A stretch of 64,000 bases of DNA from Priestia aryabhattai B8W22 (GCF_000956595.1 NZ_JYOO01000003.1:1-64000), one strand, 5' to 3'. Positions 53,328 to 62,782 are shown, counted from the stretch's first letter. The notes: generated by a model from the sequence alone, not told the origin. Translations and numbers: made by a program.

Positions 53328-54776
53328 TTATTGATACCAATTGGATCGAGCTAGCTTGGAATTTGTATTCACATGTTTTATTTCAGTAAAAGCAGCTAAG
53401 CCATATGGACCTAGCTCCCGGCCAATGCCACTTTCTTTAAAACCGCCCCACGCCGTTTCAATATGAGGCGTATGGTAGCCGTTGATCCAAATCGTTCCCG
53501 CTTGAAGCTGTTCAGCAACTCGCTCTGCTTTCATTAAATCATTCGTTAAAATTCCTGCAGCTAAACCAAATTTTGTGCCGTTAGCAAGGGCTATGGCTTC
53601 TTCTTCACTTGAAAAAGATTGAACGGTAATAACCGGACCAAATATTTCTTCTTGGACGACTTTCATATGCTGCTCCACATCAACAAGCACAGCCGGCTTT
53701 ATATAGTTGCCACCTTCGCAGTCAATTAACGTTCCTCCTGTTAATAAATTCGCGCCTTCTTCTTGACCTAGCTTGATAAAATTCCGTATTTTGTTCAGAT
53801 GCTCCTTGCTAATAACCGGACCCATCTCCGTTTCTTCTCTTAACGGATTACCAATTTTTATAGCAGCAACAGCCTCCGTAAGAGCAGAAAGAAACGGCTT
53901 ATAGATAGATTCATGTACGAGTATACGCGATGAAGCTACACACACTTGACCTTGGTTAAAAAATGAGCCAAACATTGTCCAATCTACTGCAATATCAATT
54001 TCACTGTCTTCAAAAATAAGAAGCGGAGATTTCCCTCCCAGTTCAAGCGAAACTCTTTTCATCTCTTTTGCGCACTGCTGATAAATACGTTTGCCTGTTT
54101 CTGATCCTCCTGTAAAAGAGACTTTGGCTACGTCAGTGTGTTCAACAAGCGCACTTCCCACTTTACCGTCTCCCGTAAGTAAATTAAACACGCCTTCTGG
54201 TATACCAGCTTTTTTACATAGTGAAGCTAACTTTAAAAAAGAAAGCGGCGTTAATTCTGACGGCTTAAACACCACCGTATTCCCAGCTGCTAATGCAGGA
54301 GCCAGCTTCCACATGCCAAGCAGCAAAGGAAAATTCCAAGGAACGATTAGCGCGCATACCCCAATAGGTTCTTGAATGATTTTACTGTTTGTGCCGTCGA
54401 ACATGTTCTTTGTCCACGGCTGATTTTCTTCTATTAAATTTGCGTAATATCTTAAACAATTAATCGTATCTTCTATATCTAACTGTGATTCTTTTATTGG
54501 TTTTCCTGTATTTAACGTTTCTGTTTCGGCAAATACACTCGCTTCATTTTCTAATAAATTTGCTAGTTTTTTAAGCACCTCTACACGCAGTGACTTATTT
54601 TTCTTCCATTCACTCTGCTCAAAAGCCTGCTTTGCTTTACCTACCGCTTCCTCTACTTGTTGAAGCGACGAATCAAACACTTCCGCTATGATCTTATTAG
54701 TCGCTGGATTGATAATTTCTCTTTTTAATGTTTTTTCCTGTTTCTTATCTATTTTTACATTTGCTTGCCCGTTCAT
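53328..54776 (-). CDS. aldehyde dehydrogenase (betaine/aminoaldehyde type)
   Basis: 482 residues from the ATG at 54776 (GGGAG upstream). NAD-binding and catalytic signatures are intact: IVPWNFPLLLGMWKLAPALA, FTGGSETGKRIYQ, the general-base Glu in LELGGKSPLL, and the catalytic Cys in FFNQGQVCVASSRI. The ending WINGYHTPHIETAWGGFKESG is typical of betaine-aldehyde and gamma-aminobutyraldehyde dehydrogenases. With the ureohydrolase next to it, it probably oxidises an amino- or guanidino-aldehyde. A stable hairpin precedes it. Confidence 0.87.
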   Translation of the reverse strand: MNGQANVKIDKKQEKTLKREIINPATNKIIAEVFDSSLQQVEEAVGKAKQAFEQSEWKKNKSLRVEVLKKLANLLENEASVFAETETLNTGKPIKESQLDIEDTINCLRYYANLIEENQPWTKNMFDGTNSKIIQEPIGVCALIVPWNFPLLLGMWKLAPALAAGNTVVFKPSELTPLSFLKLASLCKKAGIPEGVFNLLTGDGKVGSALVEHTDVAKVSFTGGSETGKRIYQQCAKEMKRVSLELGGKSPLLIFEDSEIDIAVDWTMFGSFFNQGQVCVASSRILVHESIYKPFLSALTEAVAAIKIGNPLREETEMGPVISKEHLNKIRNFIKLGQEEGANLLTGGTLIDCEGGNYIKPAVLVDVEQHMKVVQEEIFGPVITVQSFSSEEEAIALANGTKFGLAAGILTNDLMKAERVAEQLQAGTIWINGYHTPHIETAWGGFKESGIGRELGPYGLAAFTEIKHVNTNSKLARSNWYQ

Positions 54777-54808
54777 ACCCAAACACTCCCTATAGAGAAC
54801 TCGTATAT

Positions 54809-54842
54809 AAAAGTGGAAAGATACTAGTACCTTCCCACTTTT
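54809..54842 (-). other. attenuator-like hairpin between the ureohydrolase and aldehyde dehydrogenase genes
   Basis: AAAAGTGGGAAGGTAC pairs with GTATCTTTCCACTTTT (14 of 16 canonical, the rest G-U) around TA, then TTTTAT on the minus strand. It may partly terminate transcription, making more ureohydrolase than dehydrogenase. Confidence 0.55.
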
Positions 54843-54858
54843 ACCGTCTTTTTTATAT

Positions 54859-55842
54859 TTAGTCGCGTGCTTTCACTAACAGCGCTTCTTCTTCTTTTGC
54901 TTTTTTTCTTAGCGCAATAAGCGTGATAAATTCATAGACAATGTTAGCGGCCGCCGCTGCTGTAATTTGACCATGATCATAAGCTGGCAGTACTTCCACT
55001 AAATCAAAACCGACAAAATCAATATTTGTTAAGCCTCGAACAAATTGAAGCGCATCGTCAATACTGGCACCTGAGACTTCAGGTGTTCCTGTTCCCGGCG
55101 CGTAAACTGGATCTAAAAAGTCAATGTCAAACGATAAAAACACAGGTCCTTCTCCTACACGCTCATGAATAATATCTAGCATTCTTTCAACGCCGATTTT
55201 TTTATATTCATTTGTCGTATACAGAGCCAAACCTAAGTTCTTTGCATCTTCTAAATCTTCAATGCCGTACAGACCGCCTCGCATGCCGATTTGAATCGAA
55301 CGCGATACGTCTATTAACCCTTCTTCAATTGCTCGTCTGAATACTGTGCCGTGATTGTATTTTTGTTCGAAATAACTATCCCACGTATCAGAATGAGCAT
55401 CAAACTGGATAAGCGCTACCGGTCCGTGCTTTTTCGCAATCGCACGAAGTTCACCAAGCGTCATTGAATGATCGCCTCCTAGTGAAATAGGAATAATTCC
55501 TTCATTCACAACCGGCGCTAGCCCTTCTTCAATTTTCTTATATGTTTCTAAAATATATCCGGGAACTACTGATAAATCGCCGTAGTCCACGCCCGAGATG
55601 TAATCAAAAATATTAATCTTTTGTTCTGGATTATACGGGCGAAGCAAAATGGAGAAATCTCGAATAGCTTCTGGCCCAAAACGTGCTCCTGTTCGAAAAG
55701 ATTGACCTGAATCAAATGGAATACCCGTCACAATAAAATCCATATCTGCATTTACTTGTTCTACATACGGAAGTCTCATAAACGTTCGAGGTCCGCAAAA
55801 ACGCGGAGATTCAAATGAATTTTTCGGCTGATATTTTGGCAT
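54859..55842 (-). CDS. speB: agmatinase/guanidino-acid ureohydrolase family protein
   Basis: 327 residues of the arginase/agmatinase family. The two-manganese site is complete: SLGGDHSMTLGE (His), FDAHSDTWDS (Asp, His, Asp) and SFDIDFLDP (Asp, Asp). It splits a guanidino group to urea and an amine. The gene symbol follows the family name; agmatine, guanidinobutyrate or another guanidino acid are all possible substrates. It is first in the unit, 77 bases after a probable sigma-54 start site. ATG after AGGAGG. Confidence 0.85.
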   Translation of the reverse strand: MPKYQPKNSFESPRFCGPRTFMRLPYVEQVNADMDFIVTGIPFDSGQSFRTGARFGPEAIRDFSILLRPYNPEQKINIFDYISGVDYGDLSVVPGYILETYKKIEEGLAPVVNEGIIPISLGGDHSMTLGELRAIAKKHGPVALIQFDAHSDTWDSYFEQKYNHGTVFRRAIEEGLIDVSRSIQIGMRGGLYGIEDLEDAKNLGLALYTTNEYKKIGVERMLDIIHERVGEGPVFLSFDIDFLDPVYAPGTGTPEVSGASIDDALQFVRGLTNIDFVGFDLVEVLPAYDHGQITAAAAANIVYEFITLIALRKKAKEEEALLVKARD

Positions 55843-55929
55843 GATTTATTCCTCCTAATAGGTTTCATTCATTAGCGCGGCATCATTATTTTAGATACTG
55901 ACGCTTTTTATTTAGATACTTTTTATTAA

Positions 55930-55945
55930 TGCAAAATGCATGCCA
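55930..55945 (-). promoter_or_regulatory. sigma-54 (-24/-12) promoter of the ureohydrolase operon
   Basis: On the minus strand TGGCAT-N5-TTGCA matches the sigma-54 (SigL) consensus TGGCAC-N5-TTGCW. It lies about 90 bases before speB, and the activator gene is immediately upstream. Confidence 0.85.
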
Positions 55946-56009
55946 ATTTTTATCATCTTATTTCGCGCAATTATGGACGATTTTTAATTCATAATAGAAT
56001 CAAAACAAA

Positions 56010-56036
56010 AAAACTGATTCAGTATTGAATCAGTTA
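56010..56036 (-). terminator. terminator of the sigma-54 activator gene
   Basis: ACTGATTCA and TGAATCAGT pair around a 4-base loop, followed by a T-tract on the minus strand, 24 bases after the regulator stop. This separates the regulator transcript from the speB unit. Confidence 0.85.
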
Positions 56037-56059
56037 ATTCATTTTGAATTAAAACTTCA

Positions 56060-57442
56060 TTATTTAATATTGTACTTTCGTAAACGTCTTACGACCGTAG
56101 GCTGGCTGATTCCTAATGCATTTGCCATTTCATACGTTGTTTGACACTGACGATAAGCACGAATTAGCCAGTTTTTCTCCACTTCTGCAAGTGCTTGCTG
56201 AAGCGTCATTCCCTCAGAGGTTAACGTGTCCAGAGACTCCCATTCTTCTTTTTCACTGCTGCTATTTTCTGAGTAAAACGGGAGGTCTTGAGGCAAGATG
56301 CTGTTTTCATCCGTTGTTAACACAAGGCGTTCAATTGTATTTTCAAGCTCGCGCACATTTCCAGGCCACGGATATTCAACTAATATATTTAATGCTTCTG
56401 CATAAAAAAATTTCTTCATGTTATATTTTTCATTTTGTTTATGTAACACATGATAAAGCAGTGCCGCGATGTCTTCTTTTCTCTCGCGAAGCGGAGGAAT
56501 AGTAATTGGAATAACGTGTAAACGATAAAATAAATCTTCGCGAAACGTTCCTTTTCTGACCATTTCTTTAAGCGGCTGATTGGTTGCTACAATCAGCCTG
56601 AAGTTTACGTGTTTGGCTCGTTCACTGCCGATTTTGGTGACTGTTTTTTCTTGCAGCACTTTTAACAGCTTTACTTGCATATCAAGAGGAAGTTCCCCTA
56701 TTTCATCTAAAAAAAGCGTGCCGTTATGAGCTAATTCAAATTTCCCTATTTTCCCTTTTGTACTTGCACCTGTAAAAGATCCTGCTTCGTATCCAAACAT
56801 TTCAGATTCGAACAAACTAGCTGGAATGGCTCCGCAGTTAATTTCAATAAACGGCTCTTCTTTTCGTTCACTTCCATAGTGTAAAGCACGGGCAAAAGCC
56901 GTTTTACCAACACCCGATTCACCTAGTAACACAACCGTTGCATCGCTGTCTGCCACGCGATTAATAACCGACCATACCTTTTTCATCGATTCACTTCGTA
57001 TGACCATCTCATTTGACTGCTGTTCCCGAAGCTCTTCCACTTCGAGCTGATATGTTTTCATTTTCACTTCGAGCTGCTGATAATCTTCTTTTAAGCGCTG
57101 AAGCTCTGTTAAATCATGCGAAAAGCTAATGACTCTTTTCATACACTGATGTTCATCATACACGGGAATACCGGTTGCCATTACAACTTTTCCCGTTTCT
57201 GTTTTTTGCATCAGCTGTACTTCTTTCTTTTTCTTTAGCACTTCAATCGTAACGGAAGGTGAAAATATCCCGCGTTTTTGCAGTTCGTATACGGTTTGTC
57301 CCACTAACTCTGACACGTCATACCCGTATATATCACGGCAGTTTTGACTTGCTCGTAAAACAAGTCCTTTTTCATCGGTGATCACGATATTGTCGTGAGA
57401 AGCATGCAAAATTGCTTCAAGCTCTCGTTCAATCATTCCCAT
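56060..57442 (-). CDS. sigma-54-dependent transcriptional activator (PAS-AAA-HTH, RocR-like)
   Basis: 460 residues; ATG after AGGAGG. PAS sensor (about 8-115), coiled-coil linker, AAA+ domain (about 148-380) with Walker A GESGVGKT (174-181), GSFTGA (221-226), Walker B GTLFLDEIGELP and FREDLFYRLHVIPI. A TyrR/Fis-type helix-turn-helix closes it (MANALGISQPTVVRRLRKY). The GAFTGA loop that contacts sigma-54 has Ser for Ala. It should bind upstream of speB and fire the sigma-54 promoter in response to a small molecule, perhaps the imported compound. Confidence 0.88.
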   Translation of the reverse strand: MGMIERELEAILHASHDNIVITDEKGLVLRASQNCRDIYGYDVSELVGQTVYELQKRGIFSPSVTIEVLKKKKEVQLMQKTETGKVVMATGIPVYDEHQCMKRVISFSHDLTELQRLKEDYQQLEVKMKTYQLEVEELREQQSNEMVIRSESMKKVWSVINRVADSDATVVLLGESGVGKTAFARALHYGSERKEEPFIEINCGAIPASLFESEMFGYEAGSFTGASTKGKIGKFELAHNGTLFLDEIGELPLDMQVKLLKVLQEKTVTKIGSERAKHVNFRLIVATNQPLKEMVRKGTFREDLFYRLHVIPITIPPLRERKEDIAALLYHVLHKQNEKYNMKKFFYAEALNILVEYPWPGNVRELENTIERLVLTTDENSILPQDLPFYSENSSSEKEEWESLDTLTSEGMTLQQALAEVEKNWLIRAYRQCQTTYEMANALGISQPTVVRRLRKYNIK

Positions 57443-57514
57443 TCAGTCCTCCTTTTTGTGTAATCTGATTTTTCTAATATTTATATCTTTTATTTTATCA
57501 GTAAACTCGCTTAC

Positions 57515-57549
57515 TCAACACAAAAAGCTCCTTTAATAGGAGCTTTTTG
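57515..57549. terminator. terminator, right copy of the flanking duplicated sequence
   Basis: AAAAAGCTCCT and AGGAGCTTTTT pair around TTAAT-type loop sequence, just after the recQ stop on the minus strand. Its sequence is nearly identical to 51872-51907. Confidence 0.88.
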
Positions 57550-57550
57550 T

Positions 57551-59686
57551 TCAAGATATCTGCTTCATTTTTTGTTTAAACAGCGCTACTTTTATCATGA
57601 AATAAGTGAGATTTTCAGGTAATTCTTCTTTGATTGGCTTTAACTTTTCATCGCCTACTGAGGAAGCAGCTTCTAAAATAAGCTGTTCGTCCTCCTCTGA
57701 AAGAAAAGGTGACCAGTCAATTTCTTTTTCTTCTTCCGCACATTTAAACAAGTGATTTTCAATGGTAATGCGGCTCAATTCACGTTCTTCAGCAATTTCA
57801 TCTAACGATTTTCCTTGCTGAAATAGCTCATATGTTACTAAATGAGACCCTTCTTTTGATGAAGCTCTTGCTTTTTTCGGAGCAGGCGCTGACACTTCTC
57901 GCTTTCGGTCCGGATGTTTCTCACAAAAATGTTTGATTTCAGTCGTAAATCGTTCTCCGTATCGCTCTTGTTTTTGTTCTCCGACTCCTTTTACAGTGGC
58001 GAACTGCTGGAGCGTCACCGGAAGTTTTGTACACATATCATGAAGAGTATCGTCTGAGAAAATGACAAAAGGAGGTACGCCGGCTTCGTCTGCCAGCTGC
58101 TTTCGAATGGAACGCAAATGAGCAAACAGCTCGTCGTCTTGGACAATTTGCTTCACTTCCATTTGTTCTTTTCTCATCACTTTTTCCGTCCCGAGAAGCA
58201 CACCTTTTCCTTTGGCCGCTACGGATAAAGTAGGAAATGACCCTTGTCCTACTAAAATAAACTGCTCTGAAATCAAATACTCGATAAAATCGCTTACTTC
58301 TTTAGCGGACCGGTCGCTCATGACGCCGTACGTTTTCAGTTTATCAAAACCAAAATCAATTACTTTTTTATTTCGAGAACCCGTTAACACTTGAGCAATC
58401 ATCATTTTACCGAAACGTTCACCCATACGAATCATACAAGATAACACTTTTTGCGTATCAACCGTTACGTCTATTTCCACGCGATCATCCGTACAGTTGC
58501 TGCAGCGTCCGCACTCATGCGCTTCACTTTCTCCAAAATAATGAAGAATATACGCCTGTAAACAGCCTTCTGTATGACAGTAGTTCACCATACTTTGCAG
58601 CTTTTCAAGATCTTGAATCTGCTTTTTAGGATTCGACGTTGACTGTTCAATCAAAAAGCGCTGCACGCGAATATCTTGAGGTGAATAAAGCACGATACAT
58701 TCACTTGGAAGTCCGTCACGACCAGCACGTCCTGCTTCTTGGTAATAACTTTCCATATTTTTCGGAAGCTGATAGTGAAGAACAAAGCGAATATTTGATT
58801 TATCAATCCCCATTCCGAAGGCAGACGTGGCTATCATTACCTGAACATCATCTTGAAGAAAGCGATTTTGCTCTTCATCACGGCTGTTTGCGTTCATACC
58901 AGCATGGTATTTTGATACGTTAACTCCTGACTTTTGCAATCTAGCGTGAAGCTCTTCAACATCTTTACGCGTAGCGGCATAAATGATGCCTGCTTCTTGG
59001 TCATTTTTACGGATATACTGATCAATATAGCTGATTCGATCCTGACCTTTCACAACAGCGAACGATAAATTTTCACGTTCAAAGCCAGTCATCACTGTGT
59101 ATTCTTCATTAATATGAAGAGCTCGGCAAATATCTTCACGCACTTGAGGCGTCGCAGTAGCCGTCAGCCCCATTACAATCGGAGCATTAGACAGCTTGCT
59201 GATGAGTTCATTGATGCGCAAATAACTCGGTCTGAAATCATGGCCCCACTGTGAAATACAGTGCGCTTCATCTACCGCTACAAGCGGAATGGGAAGCATT
59301 TGAAGCTGCTCTAAAAACTGCGGAGACTCCAGTCGTTCCGGCGCTACATAAAGTAACTTATATTCACCAAGCGCTACTTCTTCCAAGCGCTGCTGTACCT
59401 CTGTGTGCGTCAGCGAGCTGTTAATATACGTGGCCGGAATACCAGCTGCGTTCAGCGTATCCACTTGGTCTTTCATCAAAGAAATCAACGGAGAAATAAC
59501 CAGTGTCGTACCTTCTAATAGCAATGAAGGAATCTGATAACAAAGCGATTTCCCTCCTCCTGTTGGCATAATACAAGCGGTATTGTGCCCTTCTAAAACA
59601 TAACGAATCGACTCTTCCTGTCCTTTTCGAAATGAATCATAGCCAAAATAGGACTGTAAATGTGTTAAAGCTTGTTCAAACTGCAA
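57551..59686 (-). CDS. recQ: RecQ-family ATP-dependent DNA helicase
   Basis: 711 residues. Motifs: FRKGQEESI (0), IMPTGGGKSLCYQ (I), VDEAHCISQWGHDFRPSY (II), IATSAFGMGIDKSNIRFV (V) and QEAGRAGRDG (VI). A zinc-binding region follows (CGRCSNC), then RQC, an HRDC domain (about 525-600) and a C-terminal HTH_40-like segment with ITIENHLFKCAEE. The helicase repairs and restarts forks with recombination. TTG start after a strong AAAGGAGGA. Its length is greater than E. coli RecQ because of the extra C-terminal domain. Confidence 0.92.
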   Translation of the reverse strand: MQFEQALTHLQSYFGYDSFRKGQEESIRYVLEGHNTACIMPTGGGKSLCYQIPSLLLEGTTLVISPLISLMKDQVDTLNAAGIPATYINSSLTHTEVQQRLEEVALGEYKLLYVAPERLESPQFLEQLQMLPIPLVAVDEAHCISQWGHDFRPSYLRINELISKLSNAPIVMGLTATATPQVREDICRALHINEEYTVMTGFERENLSFAVVKGQDRISYIDQYIRKNDQEAGIIYAATRKDVEELHARLQKSGVNVSKYHAGMNANSRDEEQNRFLQDDVQVMIATSAFGMGIDKSNIRFVLHYQLPKNMESYYQEAGRAGRDGLPSECIVLYSPQDIRVQRFLIEQSTSNPKKQIQDLEKLQSMVNYCHTEGCLQAYILHYFGESEAHECGRCSNCTDDRVEIDVTVDTQKVLSCMIRMGERFGKMMIAQVLTGSRNKKVIDFGFDKLKTYGVMSDRSAKEVSDFIEYLISEQFILVGQGSFPTLSVAAKGKGVLLGTEKVMRKEQMEVKQIVQDDELFAHLRSIRKQLADEAGVPPFVIFSDDTLHDMCTKLPVTLQQFATVKGVGEQKQERYGERFTTEIKHFCEKHPDRKREVSAPAPKKARASSKEGSHLVTYELFQQGKSLDEIAEERELSRITIENHLFKCAEEEKEIDWSPFLSEEDEQLILEAASSVGDEKLKPIKEELPENLTYFMIKVALFKQKMKQIS

Positions 59687-59833
59687 AATTGCGTCCTCCT
59701 TTAAAATAAGTAGAAATAGTAGTTGAGGGATTATTAATCGAGGATAAACATTACAACTGCTCTTCCTATTCTAACAAAAAATTAGCTGCTGTGTTATTTC
59801 TAGCATAACTTCATGAAGAAATATATGTAATGC

Positions 59834-59868
59834 AAAAAGCAAGTACCTTACAAAGACACTTGCTTTTT
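59834..59868 (-). terminator. terminator of the glycan gene unit
   Basis: AAAAAGCAAGT and ACTTGCTTTTT form the stem around a 13-base loop, six bases after the pyruvyl transferase stop on the minus strand. Confidence 0.85.
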
Positions 59869-59873
59869 ACGGT

Positions 59874-60926
59874 TTAGAATATTTTTTTTCGAAAAGGTTC
59901 TATTAAATAAGGCTTATATAAATTTTCACTTTCTTTATACTGACTCAATATATCATCGTAATTGGTTTCAATATATGCTATTCGACTAAGAACATCTTTT
60001 TCTAAAGTTAGAGAATCGGGCGACACCACACATTTTTCTAAACCAAGAGAATACGCTAAGTCAAACACTTTAAAGCGATACCCTAGCGCCACACACGGAA
60101 CACCTGCTGCTAAAGATAAAATATTTGCATGAAGCTTAAAATTAATCGTCATAGTGTAACGAGATAAAATAGTCATCAGCTCTTGTTCTTTATACAGCTT
60201 TTCATCCAACACCACATGTTCTGAATCATTAATTTTATCAAACAGTCTCTGACACGAAGCTTTATCACTTCCCCATACAAGATAGATAGCTATTTTGTAC
60301 CCTTGTTGAATTAGTTTCTTACAAGCGCTTGCTAGTGCGTCTTCGACTGCCAGCTCATTTCCTCCATATAAACGGTTATACGTAGTTCCCCAGTTCACAC
60401 CAATAATTTTTTCTTTTTTATCTCCTACCCTATTAGCACTTAACAACAAGCCAGGATCTCCGATAATGCGTATTTTTTCAGAATCGACTCCTATTGCTTC
60501 TAACGCTTTTTTAGCGAGTGGTCCTCTTATCCCTACAAAAGATACGCGATTAAAAACATCTTTCATTAGCTCGCCGTCTTTTTCAGTAAAAAGCTTACGT
60601 AAAGAAATGTTTTCTCCCGCCAGCATTTTATCCAGCTGTTCTTTTTCAACCCAGTCCATTCCGCTTCCCCAAATTAAAATATCTTTTCCTAAATCAGCTG
60701 CTTTTTGCAAGACTTGAAGATAACCCGGCAGTAATAGAGATCCTCCTCCTAAAACTATGGTATCGTAAGGCTCTACGTTTTTAAAATCAACTCCTGGAAA
60801 AGAAGGAGTAATTTCAATTTCCTCTTCACTGTAATACTGTTCGCTCAGCTCTTTAAACACATGCCAAAGCAGTTCGTCTCCTAAATTCCCAAACCCAATC
60901 CAGCCTATATACAGCACTTTTTTCAT
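59874..60926 (-). CDS. polysaccharide pyruvyl transferase family protein (CsaB-like)
   Basis: 350 residues. The family pattern is present: GFGNLGDELLW near the start, VLGGGSLLLPGYL, GVNWGTTYNR in the middle, and NFKLHANILSLAAGVPCVALGYRFK near the end. Members add pyruvate ketals to sugars of surface glycans, such as the S-layer anchor (CsaB) or spore polysaccharide. It overlaps the upstream glycosyltransferase by 4 bases (ATGA). It is last in the glycan unit. Confidence 0.85.
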   Translation of the reverse strand: MKKVLYIGWIGFGNLGDELLWHVFKELSEQYYSEEEIEITPSFPGVDFKNVEPYDTIVLGGGSLLLPGYLQVLQKAADLGKDILIWGSGMDWVEKEQLDKMLAGENISLRKLFTEKDGELMKDVFNRVSFVGIRGPLAKKALEAIGVDSEKIRIIGDPGLLLSANRVGDKKEKIIGVNWGTTYNRLYGGNELAVEDALASACKKLIQQGYKIAIYLVWGSDKASCQRLFDKINDSEHVVLDEKLYKEQELMTILSRYTMTINFKLHANILSLAAGVPCVALGYRFKVFDLAYSLGLEKCVVSPDSLTLEKDVLSRIAYIETNYDDILSQYKESENLYKPYLIEPFRKKIF

Positions 60927-62062
60927 GTTGTCTCATCCTTTAGTTTATCAAGATATAACTCTATCAATTCTTCCGTTACTTTTGTGACCTCGAATTTGTT
61001 TAAAATCCACTCTCTTGACTGAAGTCCAATATTTTTAAGCTGTTGGGAAGAAGCAATAATAGTACCTAAATCACGAGCTAACGTAAATCGACTGCAGGCG
61101 TGGCGAGAGTTATGATCTCCGAAATAATAGTTCCACGCATTGTCATACTCATTTTTATCTACCAATCCAAAATAACCGTGATTGCCAACGGCTAGCACAG
61201 GCTTTGTACAAGCCATTGCTTCAAGCGCTACTCGCCCTGTTCCTACAACACAATCTGCTATGGGATAATAGTGTTGCATATCTTGTTTTTCACCTACAAG
61301 ATGAATAAATGAATCTTTACACGTGCGATGAATTAAGTCAGTTAAATTTTCAAGATCTTTAAAGCGAGGGCCGTCTCCTACTACCACAACATGAAGGTGA
61401 GGAGCTTTCGACAGCTTTACATCTTTGCACGCCCGAAGCAGCATCATACAAATATTTGCCTTTGTCCAATTAATGCGGCTGCTGTATAACAAAACAAATG
61501 CTTCTTCAGGAATGTTCAATTGAGCTTTTAACTCCGTTACATCCCTTTCACTGTATTCTTTTGTATCAACTCCATTGGCAATTAAAATCGGCTCGACTGA
61601 TGTTTCTTCTTGAACATATTCGTATACCGGGGGACTAACGCATATGGTGGCTGAAGCAAGTGCTACTACTTTGAGTAATTCACTTTTAGGGTAATATGTG
61701 CCGTGGACCGTGAAAATAGTGGGAATTCTTCTTTGTTTTGCAACCGAAAAAGTTAGGTATGCTGAAGGAGTTTGGTGAGCATGAACAAGAGAAATATCTT
61801 CTTTTTCAATAATTTGCTCAACTTGGCTGATTAGCTCATTTCTTTTTTCTTCTTCTATATTTAATGTATAAGGAAAATCAACTTCATAAATGGGGCAGCC
61901 TAAGTCATAAAATTTATCTATCATTCTGCCTTTATTCCCAGCAATGACTATATGGATGCCTTTTCTAAGCATCTCTTTAGCTAAACTAAATACGTGCGTT
62001 TCCGTTCCGCCTACTTCAATACTGTCTAAAACCATTAGTATACGCAGAGATTCATTACTCAT
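60923..62062 (-). CDS. glycosyltransferase family 4 protein
   Basis: 379 residues from the ATG at 62062, 8 bases inside the upstream gene. The GT-B fold has the N-terminal LDSIEVGGTETHVFSLAKE loop, and the C-terminal half has LVGEKQDMQHYYPIADC and GTGRVALEAMACTKPVLA (GT4 E-x7-E-like region). It transfers a sugar from a nucleotide sugar onto a glycan. The longer open frame to 62152 runs into the previous gene, so the shorter start is likely. Confidence 0.83.
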   Translation of the reverse strand: MSNESLRILMVLDSIEVGGTETHVFSLAKEMLRKGIHIVIAGNKGRMIDKFYDLGCPIYEVDFPYTLNIEEEKRNELISQVEQIIEKEDISLVHAHQTPSAYLTFSVAKQRRIPTIFTVHGTYYPKSELLKVVALASATICVSPPVYEYVQEETSVEPILIANGVDTKEYSERDVTELKAQLNIPEEAFVLLYSSRINWTKANICMMLLRACKDVKLSKAPHLHVVVVGDGPRFKDLENLTDLIHRTCKDSFIHLVGEKQDMQHYYPIADCVVGTGRVALEAMACTKPVLAVGNHGYFGLVDKNEYDNAWNYYFGDHNSRHACSRFTLARDLGTIIASSQQLKNIGLQSREWILNKFEVTKVTEELIELYLDKLKDETT

Positions 62063-62759
62063 CTTTTGTGGCTTCCTTTCTATAAAATTGTTGAGAACGC
62101 TGTTTTGAGTGAAAACGATAATAGTATAAAACGTCGGGTAAGTTTTCCACATTCAGCTTTGCATTTAAGCATTTTGCAATAAACTCATAGTCTTCAGCGC
62201 CTTTAATTCTGCGCGTCGGACCTCCTATTTTGTCAAACACTTCACCTCGAAACAAAAGCGTCCCATGGCACACGCAGTGTCCGCCTTTTGCATATAATTC
62301 GCGAATGTTTTTTCCATATCGAAGCCAATTTTCTTTTTTGAATTCTTGAAAATTCCCATCGTGAAAATAAGCATAGCTTGATCCTAGCACGTCAATCTCG
62401 GGATGTTTTTCTAAATAAGCTACCTGTTTTTCTAACCGTTCAGGATGCGATATATCGTCACCATCATGCACTGCAATGTACTCTCCTTTACTTAAAAAAT
62501 AGCCAATGGTCGAGGCACCTGCAAACCCGACGTTACGGGGCAACTCTATTACTTCAACATGAAAAGAAGGGTCGTTTTCCGCTATCCACTCTTTTATTAC
62601 ACTACTTGTGTCATCTGAAGATGCATCGTTCACTAAAATAACTTCTATATTACGATACGTTTGTTTTAATAAACCATCTAAACATTCTTTAATGAAAGAT
62701 GAGATATTATGGCAGGTTACTACTATGCTCACTAGTCCTAAAGTCCGTTCATATAACAT
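62055..62759 (-). CDS. glycosyltransferase family 2 protein
   Basis: 234 residues from the ATG at 62759, with GAGGTG nine bases upstream. GT-A features: VSIVVTCHNISSFIKECLDG, VILVNDASSDDTS, VHDGDDISHPERLEKQV (DxD) and KGAEDYEFIAKCL (catalytic ED). It is the first of the three-gene glycan unit and diverges from the small DUF2642-like genes. Confidence 0.87.
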   Translation of the reverse strand: MLYERTLGLVSIVVTCHNISSFIKECLDGLLKQTYRNIEVILVNDASSDDTSSVIKEWIAENDPSFHVEVIELPRNVGFAGASTIGYFLSKGEYIAVHDGDDISHPERLEKQVAYLEKHPEIDVLGSSYAYFHDGNFQEFKKENWLRYGKNIRELYAKGGHCVCHGTLLFRGEVFDKIGGPTRRIKGAEDYEFIAKCLNAKLNVENLPDVLYYYRFHSKQRSQQFYRKEATKDE

Positions 62760-62782
62760 TTTTACATTCACCTCACATTACT

